A stretch of DNA of 14,807 nt, taken from an uncultured Bacteroidales bacterium. Its GTDB lineage: Bacteria; Bacteroidota; Bacteroidia; Bacteroidales; UBA3663. The position numbers were made by a program, and so were the translations under genes. Below, in pieces: positions 6,432-14,327 of this stretch. The notes beneath the pieces are model-generated. The model worked only from the letters and a program-made list of their open reading frames with translations. It made no database searches and was not told the DNA's origin. The stretch covers positions 1 through 14,807 of the forward strand of contig CALBPV010000117.1 of assembly GCA_937899265.1 (NCBI GenBank). Direction: 5' to 3'. The stretch's first letter is position 1, and every line of letters starts with the position of its first letter.

Positions 6432-7778
6432 CTATTTGAGATTGTTGAGAATCCATTGCATCTGGCCAATGTTGGTGGCGCGGGAGGTCCAATGCTCGTT
6501 GATGGGGGTCACGAGCTTGACCTTGGGACAAGAGAGGACATTCCATACGGCATAGCTTGTGGTGGGAGTACACGTGTTGTCGTTAAAACCCCAAGTCATA
6601 TAGGTGGGGCATTTGACATAACGGGCGAAGTTGACCACATCGTAATAGGAAAGTGTACGAAGACCTTCTTTGCCGTAGGCTCCGTCTTCGGGTTTGAAAT
6701 GGGGATAACCCGAGGTAAGATTGTCGGCTCCGGCACCCATATCGGCCAGAGCGGGATGATTGACGACACAAAGCGTGACACGGGGGTCAAGAGCCGCAGC
6801 CACGATACTGAGGGCTCCTCCCTGCGAACCGCCCTGCACGATGAGATTCTTGCCGTCCCACTGAGGGAGCTGCGTGAGAAAGTCAAGCGAACGGACCAGC
6901 CCGAGATATACGTGACGCATATAATATTGTTCGCGCGAATGGAGGCCGAATTTCAGGTAGTCCTGAAAAGCGGAACGAACGTCGGCCATAGAGCGGGACG
7001 ACATCGTGGGGTCGGCTCCGTGGATTTCGATGAGGAAACGGATAATCCCGTTCTCGGCATAATAGGAACTCTCGGCCACGTTCTTGATTTCCTTGACACC
7101 TGCGCCGGGAGGACAAAGGACAGCCGGCAGTTTGCGACCTTCCCATTTTTTACCTTTGGGAATCATGAGATATCCGTACATGACATGAGCTTTACGGTCG
7201 AGATTCAGACGCACGAGCCAGGTGTCAATCTGTTCGGTCGAGAATTCGGGAGCAGGCTCCATCGTGTAGTGGAGAGGATAGGAGGCCGCTTCCTTGAGGC
7301 TTTGGTCCCAAAAGGATTTGAAATCCTCCGGTTCACGGGTCCAAGGCTGAATCTTTTCGGGCGAAAAAGCCACTTTTATGTGATGGGAATAGGTGACGGT
7401 TTTCCCCGTGGGCGCATCTGACGACAGAGCACCGGGCGTGAGGTCAGGGACGGTGATTTTGAGACGGAGGTCACGGAATCCCGGTGTCTTGCGTGTGCCG
7501 ATGTTGACAGAGGCGTGTCCATTGCGGAGAGTCACCTTGCCCGTGAAATCATCGGCCAGGATATCATCCCCGACAGTGTATTCCACGACAGCATTTTCGG
7601 GCACGATGCCGTATTGGGAGAACGCGATGTCAACGGTGGCTTTTTCACCGCAACGGTAAATCCAGTCGGCATGGTCGGGCTGGGTCCACCACAGGTAGTC
7701 GGCTCTGTCGGGATAGTTGGCCGCAAAGGCGCTTCCGGCAAGGAACAATGCGCAAAGGAGAGACAATAATTTCTGCAT
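6432..7778 (-). CDS. Secreted acetylxylan esterase-like protein (carbohydrate esterase family 7 type)
   Basis: A 448-residue alpha/beta hydrolase starting at ATG 7778; a TTG two codons upstream is a less likely start. The N-terminus (MQKLLSLLCALFLAGSAFA) is a signal peptide with probable cleavage after Ala19, so the enzyme should reach the periplasm. A beta-rich N-terminal portion of about 120 residues precedes the hydrolase domain. The nucleophile elbow is GGSQGG with Ser318, the acid is probably Asp400 in GFNDNT, and the base is His429 in NEHWTS. This order and spacing fit the acetylxylan esterase / cephalosporin-C deacetylase family, which removes acetyl groups from xylan-derived sugars. 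No SusC/D or glycosidase genes are visible nearby, so its substrate is unassigned. It follows mnmA after a 97-base repeat-bearing gap and precedes the sirtuin by 13 bases. Confidence 0.85.
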   Translation of the reverse strand: MQKLLSLLCALFLAGSAFAANYPDRADYLWWTQPDHADWIYRCGEKATVDIAFSQYGIVPENAVVEYTVGDDILADDFTGKVTLRNGHASVNIGTRKTPGFRDLRLKITVPDLTPGALSSDAPTGKTVTYSHHIKVAFSPEKIQPWTREPEDFKSFWDQSLKEAASYPLHYTMEPAPEFSTEQIDTWLVRLNLDRKAHVMYGYLMIPKGKKWEGRKLPAVLCPPGAGVKEIKNVAESSYYAENGIIRFLIEIHGADPTMSSRSMADVRSAFQDYLKFGLHSREQYYMRHVYLGLVRSLDFLTQLPQWDGKNLIVQGGSQGGALSIVAAALDPRVTLCVVNHPALADMGAGADNLTSGYPHFKPEDGAYGKEGLRTLSYYDVVNFARYVKCPTYMTWGFNDNTCTPTTSYAVWNVLSCPKVKLVTPINEHWTSRATNIGQMQWILNNLK

Positions 7779-7792
7779 AATCAAGTTTCAAG

Positions 7793-7872
7793 TTATTATT
7801 AACGGGGACGAAAACGGGGACAAGTTTCAGAATTTTATTATTAACGGGGACGAAAACGGGGACAAGTTTCAG
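7793..7872. repeat. Two perfect 38-bp direct repeats upstream of the esterase gene
   Basis: The unit at 7793-7830 recurs identically at 7835-7872, separated by AATT. Each unit contains ttattattaacggggacg, then a second near-copy of acggggac, and ends in caagtttcag. A further aagtttcaag lies just outside at 7783-7792. The pair fills almost the whole gap between the mnmA stop and the esterase start, so it lies in the leader or promoter area of the esterase gene. No transposase or inverted ends accompany it. Confidence 0.92.
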
Positions 7873-7875
7873 GAT

Positions 7876-8964
7876 TCAGTTTTTTAATGGGGCTGATTCG
7901 TTCCAGGCTATCTCGCCGGAACCGAGGCAGATGCGTCCGTCGGCGGTATAGACCACACAGAACTGGCCTGGAGCTACGCCGTTAATCATCGTGTCGCTCT
8001 TGAGGAACCACGTGTTGTCGGGTCTCCGCTGCAAATGACCGACAGAGAGTTCGGCCACGTGACGTATTTTGAATTTCACGTCATGCACATCTTGGTCCTG
8101 CCAAGGGTCGCGGGTGATGAAATGAAGCTCAGCCATCGTGAGACAGTCCTGCATCTGCGCCTCGGGATTATAACCTTTGGAGACATAGATGACGTTCTCG
8201 TGAATGTCCTTTTTGCACACGAACCACGGTCCTCCGCCAAGCCCCAGCCCTTTGCGCTGACCGATGGTGTGGAACCAAAATCCCTGATGTTCGCCGAGAA
8301 CCTTGCCTGTTTCGAGTTCGACAATTTTGCCCGGACGTTTCCCCAGAAATCTCTCAATGAACCCGTTGTAGTCAATCTTGCCGAGGAAACAGATGCCCTG
8401 CGAGTCCTTGCGATGCGCCGATGGGAGATGGGCGGCTTCGGCAATTTCGCGCACCTGATTCTTGACCAAATGACCGATGGGGAAAAGGGAATGAGCCACC
8501 TGAAGTCCGTCCAGCTGGGCCAGAAAGTCGGTCTGGTCCTTGACGGGGTCCGGAGTCGTTCCGAGCCAAAAGAGACCGTCCTCTTCGATGACGGTGGCAT
8601 AGTGGCCGGTGGCCGTCTTGTCATATAAATGTCCCACCTTTCGGTCGAAGGCGCCGAACTTAATCAGACGGTTGCACATCACATCGGGATTGGGTGTCAG
8701 ACCGCGCTTGACACGATCGACGGTATAGGACACGACATTGTCCCAATATTCTTTCTGGAGGTCAACGACATCGTAACGGAGTCCGTATTTGGCTGCCATC
8801 GCCGTAACAATCTCCATATCCTCTTCCTGCGGGCAGTCGAGGTAGCCTTTGTCCTCCATACCTATTTTAATATAGAACAGGTCGGGTTTGTAGCCCTGTT
8901 CACACAAAAGATGAACGGCTACTGAGGAATCAACACCCCCGGATAAAAGTGCAGCTATAGACAT
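7876..8964 (-). CDS. mnmA: tRNA-specific 2-thiouridylase MnmA
   Basis: A 362-residue enzyme that puts sulfur on C2 of the wobble uridine in tRNAs for Lys, Glu and Gln, using ATP and a persulfide relayed from a cysteine desulfurase. The ATP-binding PP-loop SGGVDSS is at residues 8-14, unusually close to the N-terminus but normal for the shorter members. The two catalytic cysteines are present: Cys97 in NPDVMCNR and Cys192 in GICFLGK. The motifs ATGHYA (118-123) and IGQRKGLG also match the family. The length is near the usual 360-370. It follows thiL after a 131-base gap filled by tandem repeats, and its ATG lies directly against the first AT-rich repeat unit. From memory, Bacteroidales often carry more than one MnmA-like gene, so a second copy elsewhere is possible. 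Confidence 0.95.
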   Translation of the reverse strand: MSIAALLSGGVDSSVAVHLLCEQGYKPDLFYIKIGMEDKGYLDCPQEEDMEIVTAMAAKYGLRYDVVDLQKEYWDNVVSYTVDRVKRGLTPNPDVMCNRLIKFGAFDRKVGHLYDKTATGHYATVIEEDGLFWLGTTPDPVKDQTDFLAQLDGLQVAHSLFPIGHLVKNQVREIAEAAHLPSAHRKDSQGICFLGKIDYNGFIERFLGKRPGKIVELETGKVLGEHQGFWFHTIGQRKGLGLGGGPWFVCKKDIHENVIYVSKGYNPEAQMQDCLTMAELHFITRDPWQDQDVHDVKFKIRHVAELSVGHLQRRPDNTWFLKSDTMINGVAPGQFCVVYTADGRICLGSGEIAWNESAPLKN

Positions 8965-9020
8965 TTTATATTTACTTATTTACCAATTTTATATTTACTT
9001 ATTTGTCAATTTTACATTTA
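8963..9020. repeat. AT-rich 23-bp tandem repeat at the mnmA start
   Basis: The 23-base unit at 8963-8985 is repeated at 8986-9008 with two differences, and a shortened third copy runs 9009-9020. On the minus strand each unit ends in AAGTAAATATAAAAT. The copy next to mnmA supplies the AT of its start codon and its A-rich leader, and the others duplicate that leader upstream. It directly joins the heptamer repeat. Confidence 0.85.
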
Positions 9021-9090
9021 AGTTTCAAGTTTCAAGTTTCAGGTTTCAGGTTTCAGGTTTCAGGTTTCAGGTTTCAGGTTTCAGGTTTCA
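9021..9090. repeat. Ten-copy heptamer microsatellite (RGTTTCA)
   Basis: Three copies of AGTTTCA (9021-9041) are followed by seven perfect copies of GGTTTCA (9042-9090). The array starts five bases after the thiL stop codon and lies wholly between thiL and mnmA. On the transcribed strand it reads TGAAACC/TGAAACT. Heptamers of this kind can change copy number by replication slippage. The unit is not a multiple of three, but the array is outside any coding frame. Confidence 0.97.
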
Positions 9091-9095
9091 AGATT

Positions 9096-10151
9096 CTAAA
9101 GACCTTTGCTCTTGTCCTCTTGGGAGAAAGCGTTCCACCCTTGAGCTTTGAGCGTGAGCTCCGACTGGCCGTCACGTGTGATGAGTGCGGCACCGAGACG
9201 CTCGTCGGTGATGTGACCGATGATGCGAATACCCGACATCCCGGATACTTTCTCATAGTCGGCAAGGCCGACCGTGAAGAGCAGTTCATAGTCCTCGCCG
9301 CCGGAGAGAGCCACGGTGGTGACATTGAGGTTGAATTCTTCGGCCTGGGCTGCCGTCTGGTAGTCGATGGGGATACGTTCCTCGTAAACGCGACAGCCGA
9401 CTTTGCTTTGGCGACAGATATGGAGCAATTCGGACGAAAGTCCGTCGCTGACATCTATCATCGAAGTGGGATGAATGCCCTGTTTCCGGAGCTCGGCCAC
9501 GATATCGCGACGGGCTTCCGGCTTGAGCTGTCGTTCGAGAAGGTACTCACGACCCTCGAACTTGGGACGGAATTCCTTGCGGTCTGAAGGATTCTGTTGG
9601 TTGAAGATGGCCTTCTCCCGTTCGAGCAACTGCAGTCCCATATAGGCAGCCCCCAAATCGCCCGACACACAGATAAGGTCGTTGGGCTTCGCTCCCGAAC
9701 GATAGACAGGTTGTTGGGTCACGCCGATGGCAGTGATACTGATGGTGAGACCCGTCATGGATGCCGAGGTGTCGCCGCCCACAAGATCGACACCGTAAGT
9801 ATCGCATGCTGCACGGACACCCTCGTAGAAACGTTCGAGATCTTCCACCTTGAATCGCTTGGAAAGACCCAAAGAAAGGGTGATTTGACGGGGTGTGGCC
9901 ATCATGGCATACACATCGCTGAGATTTACGACCACAGCTTTGTAGCCCAGGAGCCGCATGTCGCAGTAGGTAAGGTCGAAATGGATGCCCTCAAGCAGGA
10001 GATCCGTCGTTACCACTGTCTTGCCGTCGGCAGCATCGATTACAGCGCAATCGTCGCCCACCCCCTTGAGCGTGGACGACTGATTGACGGGAAAGGACTT
10101 GGTGAGATGTTCGATGAGAGCAAACTCGCCGTATTCTTTGATTTCTGCCAT
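9096..10151 (-). CDS. thiL: Thiamine-monophosphate kinase ThiL
   Basis: A 351-residue cytoplasmic enzyme that phosphorylates thiamine monophosphate with ATP to give thiamine diphosphate, the last step of cofactor synthesis. The family motifs appear in order: GVGDDCAV (30-37), Asp50 with GIHFD (55-59), NLSDVYAM (76-83), VGGDT (124-128), SGDLGAAY, a metal-binding IDVSDGLSSE and GGEDYELLF near the C-terminus. It is slightly longer than the ~325-residue Escherichia coli enzyme. Its ATG (10151-10149) directly abuts the TAA of the purine nucleoside phosphorylase gene, so translation is probably coupled and the start is secure. The stop lies five bases from the heptamer array. No thiamine riboswitch is seen in the window, which fits a gene placed inside a mixed housekeeping operon. 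Confidence 0.97.
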   Translation of the reverse strand: MAEIKEYGEFALIEHLTKSFPVNQSSTLKGVGDDCAVIDAADGKTVVTTDLLLEGIHFDLTYCDMRLLGYKAVVVNLSDVYAMMATPRQITLSLGLSKRFKVEDLERFYEGVRAACDTYGVDLVGGDTSASMTGLTISITAIGVTQQPVYRSGAKPNDLICVSGDLGAAYMGLQLLEREKAIFNQQNPSDRKEFRPKFEGREYLLERQLKPEARRDIVAELRKQGIHPTSMIDVSDGLSSELLHICRQSKVGCRVYEERIPIDYQTAAQAEEFNLNVTTVALSGGEDYELLFTVGLADYEKVSGMSGIRIIGHITDERLGAALITRDGQSELTLKAQGWNAFSQEDKSKGL

Positions 10152-10964
10152 TTAAGAACGTTTAATCATTTCGGCGATAACCTCGGTCATCTTGGGCTGG
10201 GCTATATTGGCGGCTTCTTGGACTTCCTCATGTGACACCTTGACAGGCACGCCGAAGCCTCCCAAGTCGGTGATGACCGACATACCGAAAACGCGCATAT
10301 CCATGTGGCGAGCCACGATGACTTCCGGCACGGTGGACATACCTACGGCATCGCCGCCTATGACACGGAAATAGCGATACTCGGCAGGTGTCTCGAAGGT
10401 GGGTCCCTGTGTTCCCACGTAAACACCTTTTTGGAGATGGATATTCTTCTCCTTGGCAATCTTCTCGGCCAGAGCAATGAGTTTGGTGTCATAAGGCTCT
10501 TCCATCGACGGGAATCGGGGTCCCAGTTCGTTGTAGTTGTGGCCTCGAAGAGGGTTCTCCGGGAAGAGATTGATGTGGTCCTCGATAATCATGATATCGC
10601 CCACGCGGAAGGAGGGGTTCATACCGCCGGCTGCATTGGAAACGAAAAGCGTTTCGACACCGCATGCCTTCATGACGCGCACGGGAAAAGTCACCTCCGT
10701 CATGGGATAGCCCTCATAGAAGTGGAAGCGACCCTGCATGGCCATTACCTCTTTGCCGCCGAGGAGTCCAAAGATGAGTTTGCCGGAATGGCCTTCGACG
10801 GTGGACAGGGGCATATTGGGTATTTCAGTGTAAGGTATCTCCTCACGCTCGGTGATGTGGTCAACAAGCTGTCCGAGGCCTGTGCCGAGGATGATGGCCG
10901 TCTTGGGACGACGTTTCGTACAACTGAGAATATACTCAGCGTTTTTTTTGATTTTTTCTAACAT
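10152..10964 (-). CDS. punA: Purine nucleoside phosphorylase (type I, trimeric family)
   Basis: A 270-residue enzyme that splits purine nucleosides with phosphate into base and (deoxy)ribose-1-phosphate, for purine salvage. Visible motifs are the phosphate-binding ILGTGLG (25-31), GRFHFYEGY (78-86), SNAAGG (109-114), then FETPAEYR and VGMSTVPEVIVARH, all typical of the family that includes human PNP and bacterial PunA. The length is normal. The start is ATG 10964 because MLEKIKKNAEYIL precedes the first strand at the usual distance. The first 29 bases overlap the end of lpxK in another frame. The overlap contains A6 and A8 runs. The gene is in the middle of the lpxK-punA-thiL run, an order I recall as common in Bacteroidales. 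Confidence 0.95.
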   Translation of the reverse strand: MLEKIKKNAEYILSCTKRRPKTAIILGTGLGQLVDHITEREEIPYTEIPNMPLSTVEGHSGKLIFGLLGGKEVMAMQGRFHFYEGYPMTEVTFPVRVMKACGVETLFVSNAAGGMNPSFRVGDIMIIEDHINLFPENPLRGHNYNELGPRFPSMEEPYDTKLIALAEKIAKEKNIHLQKGVYVGTQGPTFETPAEYRYFRVIGGDAVGMSTVPEVIVARHMDMRVFGMSVITDLGGFGVPVKVSHEEVQEAANIAQPKMTEVIAEMIKRS

Positions 10965-12048
10965 AATTCAATATTTGATTTTTAAAGCGGGTTTCCTGTT
11001 CCTTGGAGATGAAAGCAATGCGGGCAGGCTGGAAATAGATACGTGACTTGAGTTCATCGTCCACAGCCGGATGACGCATCAAACGCATTGCGTCCTTCTC
11101 GGTGGTGATTACGACCGACTTGAGGCCGGTGTCCGGATTCAGTCCGTCATCGACAATGGTCTCCATGCGGTGTCGGATTTCATCGATGTCCGACGACGAG
11201 AAATTGTGGTGGTCGGAAAAGAGCATTTTGTCCAACAGACGATAGTGCGTCTGGATGTACTCTTCCATGGATGAAGGGTCGGCGATGCCGCAGACCATCA
11301 AAACATTGCTCTTGGGATCAACGTCTTGAGGCTGGAGTGTGGAGAGATTGACGAGCCCCTCATATTCAAACTGGGAGAAATAGATGGGTTGTTCGAAAGT
11401 CGTGGGCATATTGCCTGTTATCTCGGTCTCCTCTTCTTTGCGAAGTGCCGGTGGGCACTTGGAGACTATCACCACGTTGGCTCTTCGGACATTATCCTGC
11501 AGTTCGCGGAGTCGTCCGGCGGGAAGCATACAATCTTTGTAGAGAATCCGATAGTAGGAGGTGAGGCAAATGGTGAAGCCGGGCTGAACCCAACGGTGCT
11601 GCATTGCATCGTCGAGGATGATGACAGCAGGCGGCACGGGAAGAGCCAAAAGTTGGCGAATGCCTTCCACACGGCTTTCGCACACGGCAACGACAGCATT
11701 TCTGAATTTGCGGTAAATCTGATATGGCTCATCGCCGAGTTGTGCTGCCGTCGAGACAGGTTCAGCCAACTGGAACCCTTTTGACCTGCGTTTGTAGCCG
11801 CGTGAGAGCACGCCCACGGGATGGATTCCTTCCTCTTGGAGCATTCGAACGAGATACTCCACATGAGGGGTCTTTCCTGTTCCGCCTGCGGAAATATTTC
11901 CCACACAAATCACGGGAACCTTTTCTTCGAAAGAGACAGAGCGAAGGTGTCCCTTGTCGAAGAGCCAGTTGCGAATAGCTGTTGCAGCTCCGTAAAGCCA
12001 GGAAAGAGGCAACAGCCAACTGTTGGTATGGAAAGCAGGTAACGGCAC
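10936..12048 (-). CDS. lpxK: Tetraacyldisaccharide 4'-kinase LpxK
   Basis: A 370-residue membrane-associated kinase that phosphorylates the 4' position of the tetraacyldisaccharide-1-phosphate to form lipid IVA, the sixth step of lipid A synthesis. Walker A is GNISAGGTGKT (50-60), preceded by a hydrophobic N-terminal stretch (WLLPLSWLYG, 11-20) that anchors to the inner membrane. The motif LSRGYKRR (81-88) and DDAMQHR (146-152, usually DDxFQHR) also fit, as does ITTEKDAMR near the C-terminus. No ATG is available before the conserved N-terminal region. GTG at 12048 is the best start, and the frame is open upstream to sppA without an ATG. The gap to sppA is 44 bases. Presence of LpxK means a Gram-negative outer membrane with lipid A. 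Confidence 0.94.
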   Translation of the reverse strand: MPLPAFHTNSWLLPLSWLYGAATAIRNWLFDKGHLRSVSFEEKVPVICVGNISAGGTGKTPHVEYLVRMLQEEGIHPVGVLSRGYKRRSKGFQLAEPVSTAAQLGDEPYQIYRKFRNAVVAVCESRVEGIRQLLALPVPPAVIILDDAMQHRWVQPGFTICLTSYYRILYKDCMLPAGRLRELQDNVRRANVVIVSKCPPALRKEEETEITGNMPTTFEQPIYFSQFEYEGLVNLSTLQPQDVDPKSNVLMVCGIADPSSMEEYIQTHYRLLDKMLFSDHHNFSSSDIDEIRHRMETIVDDGLNPDTGLKSVVITTEKDAMRLMRHPAVDDELKSRIYFQPARIAFISKEQETRFKNQILNYVRKNQKKR

Positions 12049-12092
12049 GGCTACAAATGATTTAGACGATTTGTATAAATTCGGATTTATGA

Positions 12093-13865
12093 TTATTTCA
12101 TCGGGGCCATCACACCGGTCATACGCGCCTGAACGGGATTCTGGTGAATCAGACGTTGAAGTTCCTGCTCGATTTGACCGTCCTCGTCAAAAAGGAATTG
12201 GCTGATTTTGAGTTTCACGCCGCCCTTCATTTCTTCGAGAAGAGAGGTGAAGGGGTCTTTGTCGGCAGGGTAGTTGTTCACAGCGTAATCTCCATCGGAG
12301 AGTTCGGCAAGAGCAGCTGCTTTGGCCACAGCCTCCCGGAGTCCGCCCAGCTCATCGACAAGACCGATGGCGATGGCTCGTTTGCCTGTCCATACACGAC
12401 CCTGGGCGATTTCCTGTACCGAATCCTTGGGTAGAGAGCGTCCGTCCGACACGCGGGAGAGGAAAGTGTCGTAAGTTTTCTCTACGCTGTGCTGAATCAT
12501 GGCTTTCTCGTCGAGATCCAACTGCTTGAGAGGCGGCTGCATGGCTCCGTGCTTGTGGGTCTCAACGGTTTCGACATTGAGGCCGAAAGTGCCGACCAAG
12601 CGTTCAACATTGGGAATCACACTGAACACACCTATGGAACCGGTAATCGTGCTGGGCTCGGCAAAGATATACTGACCGGGAGTAGAGATATAGTAACCGC
12701 CGGAAGCCGCATAGTCACCCATTGAAATTACGAGGGGCTTCTTGGTCTTGAGTTGTTGGAGAGCATACCACATCTGTTCGCTGGCGAAGGCACTTCCACC
12801 GGGAGAGTTGACGCGGAAGACCACAGCTTTCACCTTGTCGTTTTGGGCCAGGCTGTTGATTTCATCGACCATGGTCTTTCCCACGATTTCCGTGCCGCCT
12901 CTTCCGGCTGACTCGTCCACAATCTCGCCCGCTGCATAGAGCACAGCCACTTCGGCCTTCTTGTCGGCCTTCTCGGCATTGGAGATGATTTCCTTGACCG
13001 AGATACCGTGGAAGTCTTTGTTTTCCTCCTGGCCGGCCATTTGTTTTACCAGCGCATACATGTCCTGACGATAGCGGATACCGTCAAACAACCCTGCAGG
13101 CAGTTCGTTTGGGGTAGAGAACGAAAGATTGCAATCGGCCCACACTTCGAGCGAATCGGGGTCAATTCCGCGTGCAGCGGCTACGGTTGCCGAATATTCG
13201 CCCCAAATGTCTTGCATATAAGTAAGGGTTTGCAGACGGTTTTCTGCCGACATGTGGTCGGTGAGGTAAGGTTCGACGGCAGATTTGAATTTGCCCACGC
13301 GGAACACATCGATGTCGATGTTGTACTTGTCGAAGAATCCTTTGTAATAAATCATGGCACCGCCCAAGCCTCCCCAAGCAAATGCACCCAGGGGATTGAC
13401 AAACATGCTGTCGGCAACAGAGGCCAAATAGTACTGGGCAGGGCCGTAGGAGTCACCATAGGAAACAATCCACTTGCCTGAATTCTGCTTGAAGGATACG
13501 AGGCGGTTGCGGATAGCCTGATAGGTGGCAGGGGCTGCTGCCATCTTGTCCAAACAGAGATAGATGCCTTTGACGTTGTCGTCCTTCTCGGCTAAGTCTA
13601 TGGCCTGCACAATCTGGCGCAAGGAGGGAGCTGCGTCCGTCGGAAAACCGCCCGTGAGCATGCCCTGAAAATCGAAGCCGCCTTCGGTCTCGTTCACAAC
13701 GCCATTGGGATAAATCACAAGCACATCGTTGGCTTTGGTGGGTGTTTTGGTGTCGGAGGATGCCACCAGGGCAACCATGGAACACATCGTGAGCATCACA
13801 CTGATGATGCCGGCAATGAAGATGCCTACAAGGACAGCTAATACTGTCTGAAGAAAGGATTTCAT
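12093..13865 (-). CDS. sppA: Signal peptide peptidase SppA, 67-kDa type
   Basis: A 590-residue inner-membrane serine protease that degrades signal peptides left after secretion and other membrane peptides. ATG 13865 is used; the frame extends upstream only to a TTG. A long hydrophobic N-terminus (about residues 4-36) anchors the protein. It has two tandem SppA domains, as in the long form. The general base Lys194 lies in GKFKSAVEPY and the nucleophile Ser388 in GDYAASGGYY, giving the family's Ser/Lys dyad split between the two domains. FRVNSPGGSA (350-359) and EPSTITGSIGVF are also typical. folK ends 42 bases upstream; the intervening sequence is very AT-rich, with no convincing promoter. Confidence 0.96.
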   Translation of the reverse strand: MKSFLQTVLAVLVGIFIAGIISVMLTMCSMVALVASSDTKTPTKANDVLVIYPNGVVNETEGGFDFQGMLTGGFPTDAAPSLRQIVQAIDLAEKDDNVKGIYLCLDKMAAAPATYQAIRNRLVSFKQNSGKWIVSYGDSYGPAQYYLASVADSMFVNPLGAFAWGGLGGAMIYYKGFFDKYNIDIDVFRVGKFKSAVEPYLTDHMSAENRLQTLTYMQDIWGEYSATVAAARGIDPDSLEVWADCNLSFSTPNELPAGLFDGIRYRQDMYALVKQMAGQEENKDFHGISVKEIISNAEKADKKAEVAVLYAAGEIVDESAGRGGTEIVGKTMVDEINSLAQNDKVKAVVFRVNSPGGSAFASEQMWYALQQLKTKKPLVISMGDYAASGGYYISTPGQYIFAEPSTITGSIGVFSVIPNVERLVGTFGLNVETVETHKHGAMQPPLKQLDLDEKAMIQHSVEKTYDTFLSRVSDGRSLPKDSVQEIAQGRVWTGKRAIAIGLVDELGGLREAVAKAAALAELSDGDYAVNNYPADKDPFTSLLEEMKGGVKLKISQFLFDEDGQIEQELQRLIHQNPVQARMTGVMAPMK

Positions 13866-13907
13866 ATTTTTATAATATATAATAAGAAATGTATAGAGCA
13901 AAAGTTC

Positions 13908-14327
13908 TTAATTCATTTCCAGCCATGCTTTCAGTTCAGCGAGGGGTTCCGTTACGAAAGTCCTGTCTTGAATGCGCGGATGGGGAAGCCGGAGCTGAGG
14001 CGTGTCCATAAAGATGTCATCCCAAAGGAGCAGGTCGATGTCAATCGTGCGATTGCTATAACCCTCCTCATCGGATACCCGTTTGTGGGTGCGTCCCATT
14101 TCGCGTTCGATGCGTTGGGTGTGCGCCAGCAGTTCGAGCGGAAGCAACCGTGTCTCGAAGGCAATGACGGCATTTGTGAAACGATAGGGGGATTCGAACC
14201 CCCAAGGGTCGCTTTCCACATATCCGGATTCGCCGACCACTGTGCCGTAGGTTGCCAACCTTCCTGTTGCCTCCCTTAGCAGAGCAGGTCCGTTGCCCAA
14301 GTTGCTGCCTAATCCGATGAATACCAT
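13908..14327 (-). CDS. folK: 2-amino-4-hydroxy-6-hydroxymethyldihydropteridine pyrophosphokinase (HPPK)
   Basis: A 139-residue enzyme that transfers pyrophosphate from ATP to hydroxymethyldihydropterin, the step before dihydropteroate synthase in folate synthesis. Evidence is the start MVFIGLGSNLGN, the pterin/ATP loop around ESDPWGFES (38-46), RFTNAVIAFET, and the metal-binding RTIDIDLLLWDD (92-103) followed by LPHPRIQDRTFV. It is about 20 residues shorter than the E. coli enzyme, a common size in Bacteroidetes. Its ATG overlaps the queA stop as TAATG, so translation is likely coupled. The stretch coding for WGFESP also forms a tRNA T-arm look-alike on the same strand (14187-14203). Confidence 0.95.
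   Translation of the reverse strand: MVFIGLGSNLGNGPALLREATGRLATYGTVVGESGYVESDPWGFESPYRFTNAVIAFETRLLPLELLAHTQRIEREMGRTHKRVSDEEGYSNRTIDIDLLLWDDIFMDTPQLRLPHPRIQDRTFVTEPLAELKAWLEMN

Noticed and set aside
6204..7421. 405-codon plus-strand open frame across the sirtuin and esterase genes
   Set aside because: It overlaps two genes with full catalytic motifs and spans their junction. The product has no recognisable family and low-quality composition.
7793..9090. Possible CRISPR array or insertion sequence at the repeats
   Set aside because: The 38-bp repeats have a 4-base spacer, and the others are direct tandem units without unique spacers. No cas gene, transposase or terminal inverted repeats are present.
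14160..14230. Possible tRNA gene suggested by the T-arm-like hairpin
   Set aside because: No matching acceptor stem, anticodon arm or D-arm lies at the right distances, and the stretch is conserved FolK coding sequence.
10152..14327. Riboswitch (thiamine, purine or preQ1) in the leftward cluster
   Set aside because: The gaps between genes here are 44 bases or less, or overlap, leaving no room. I saw no conserved aptamer core.
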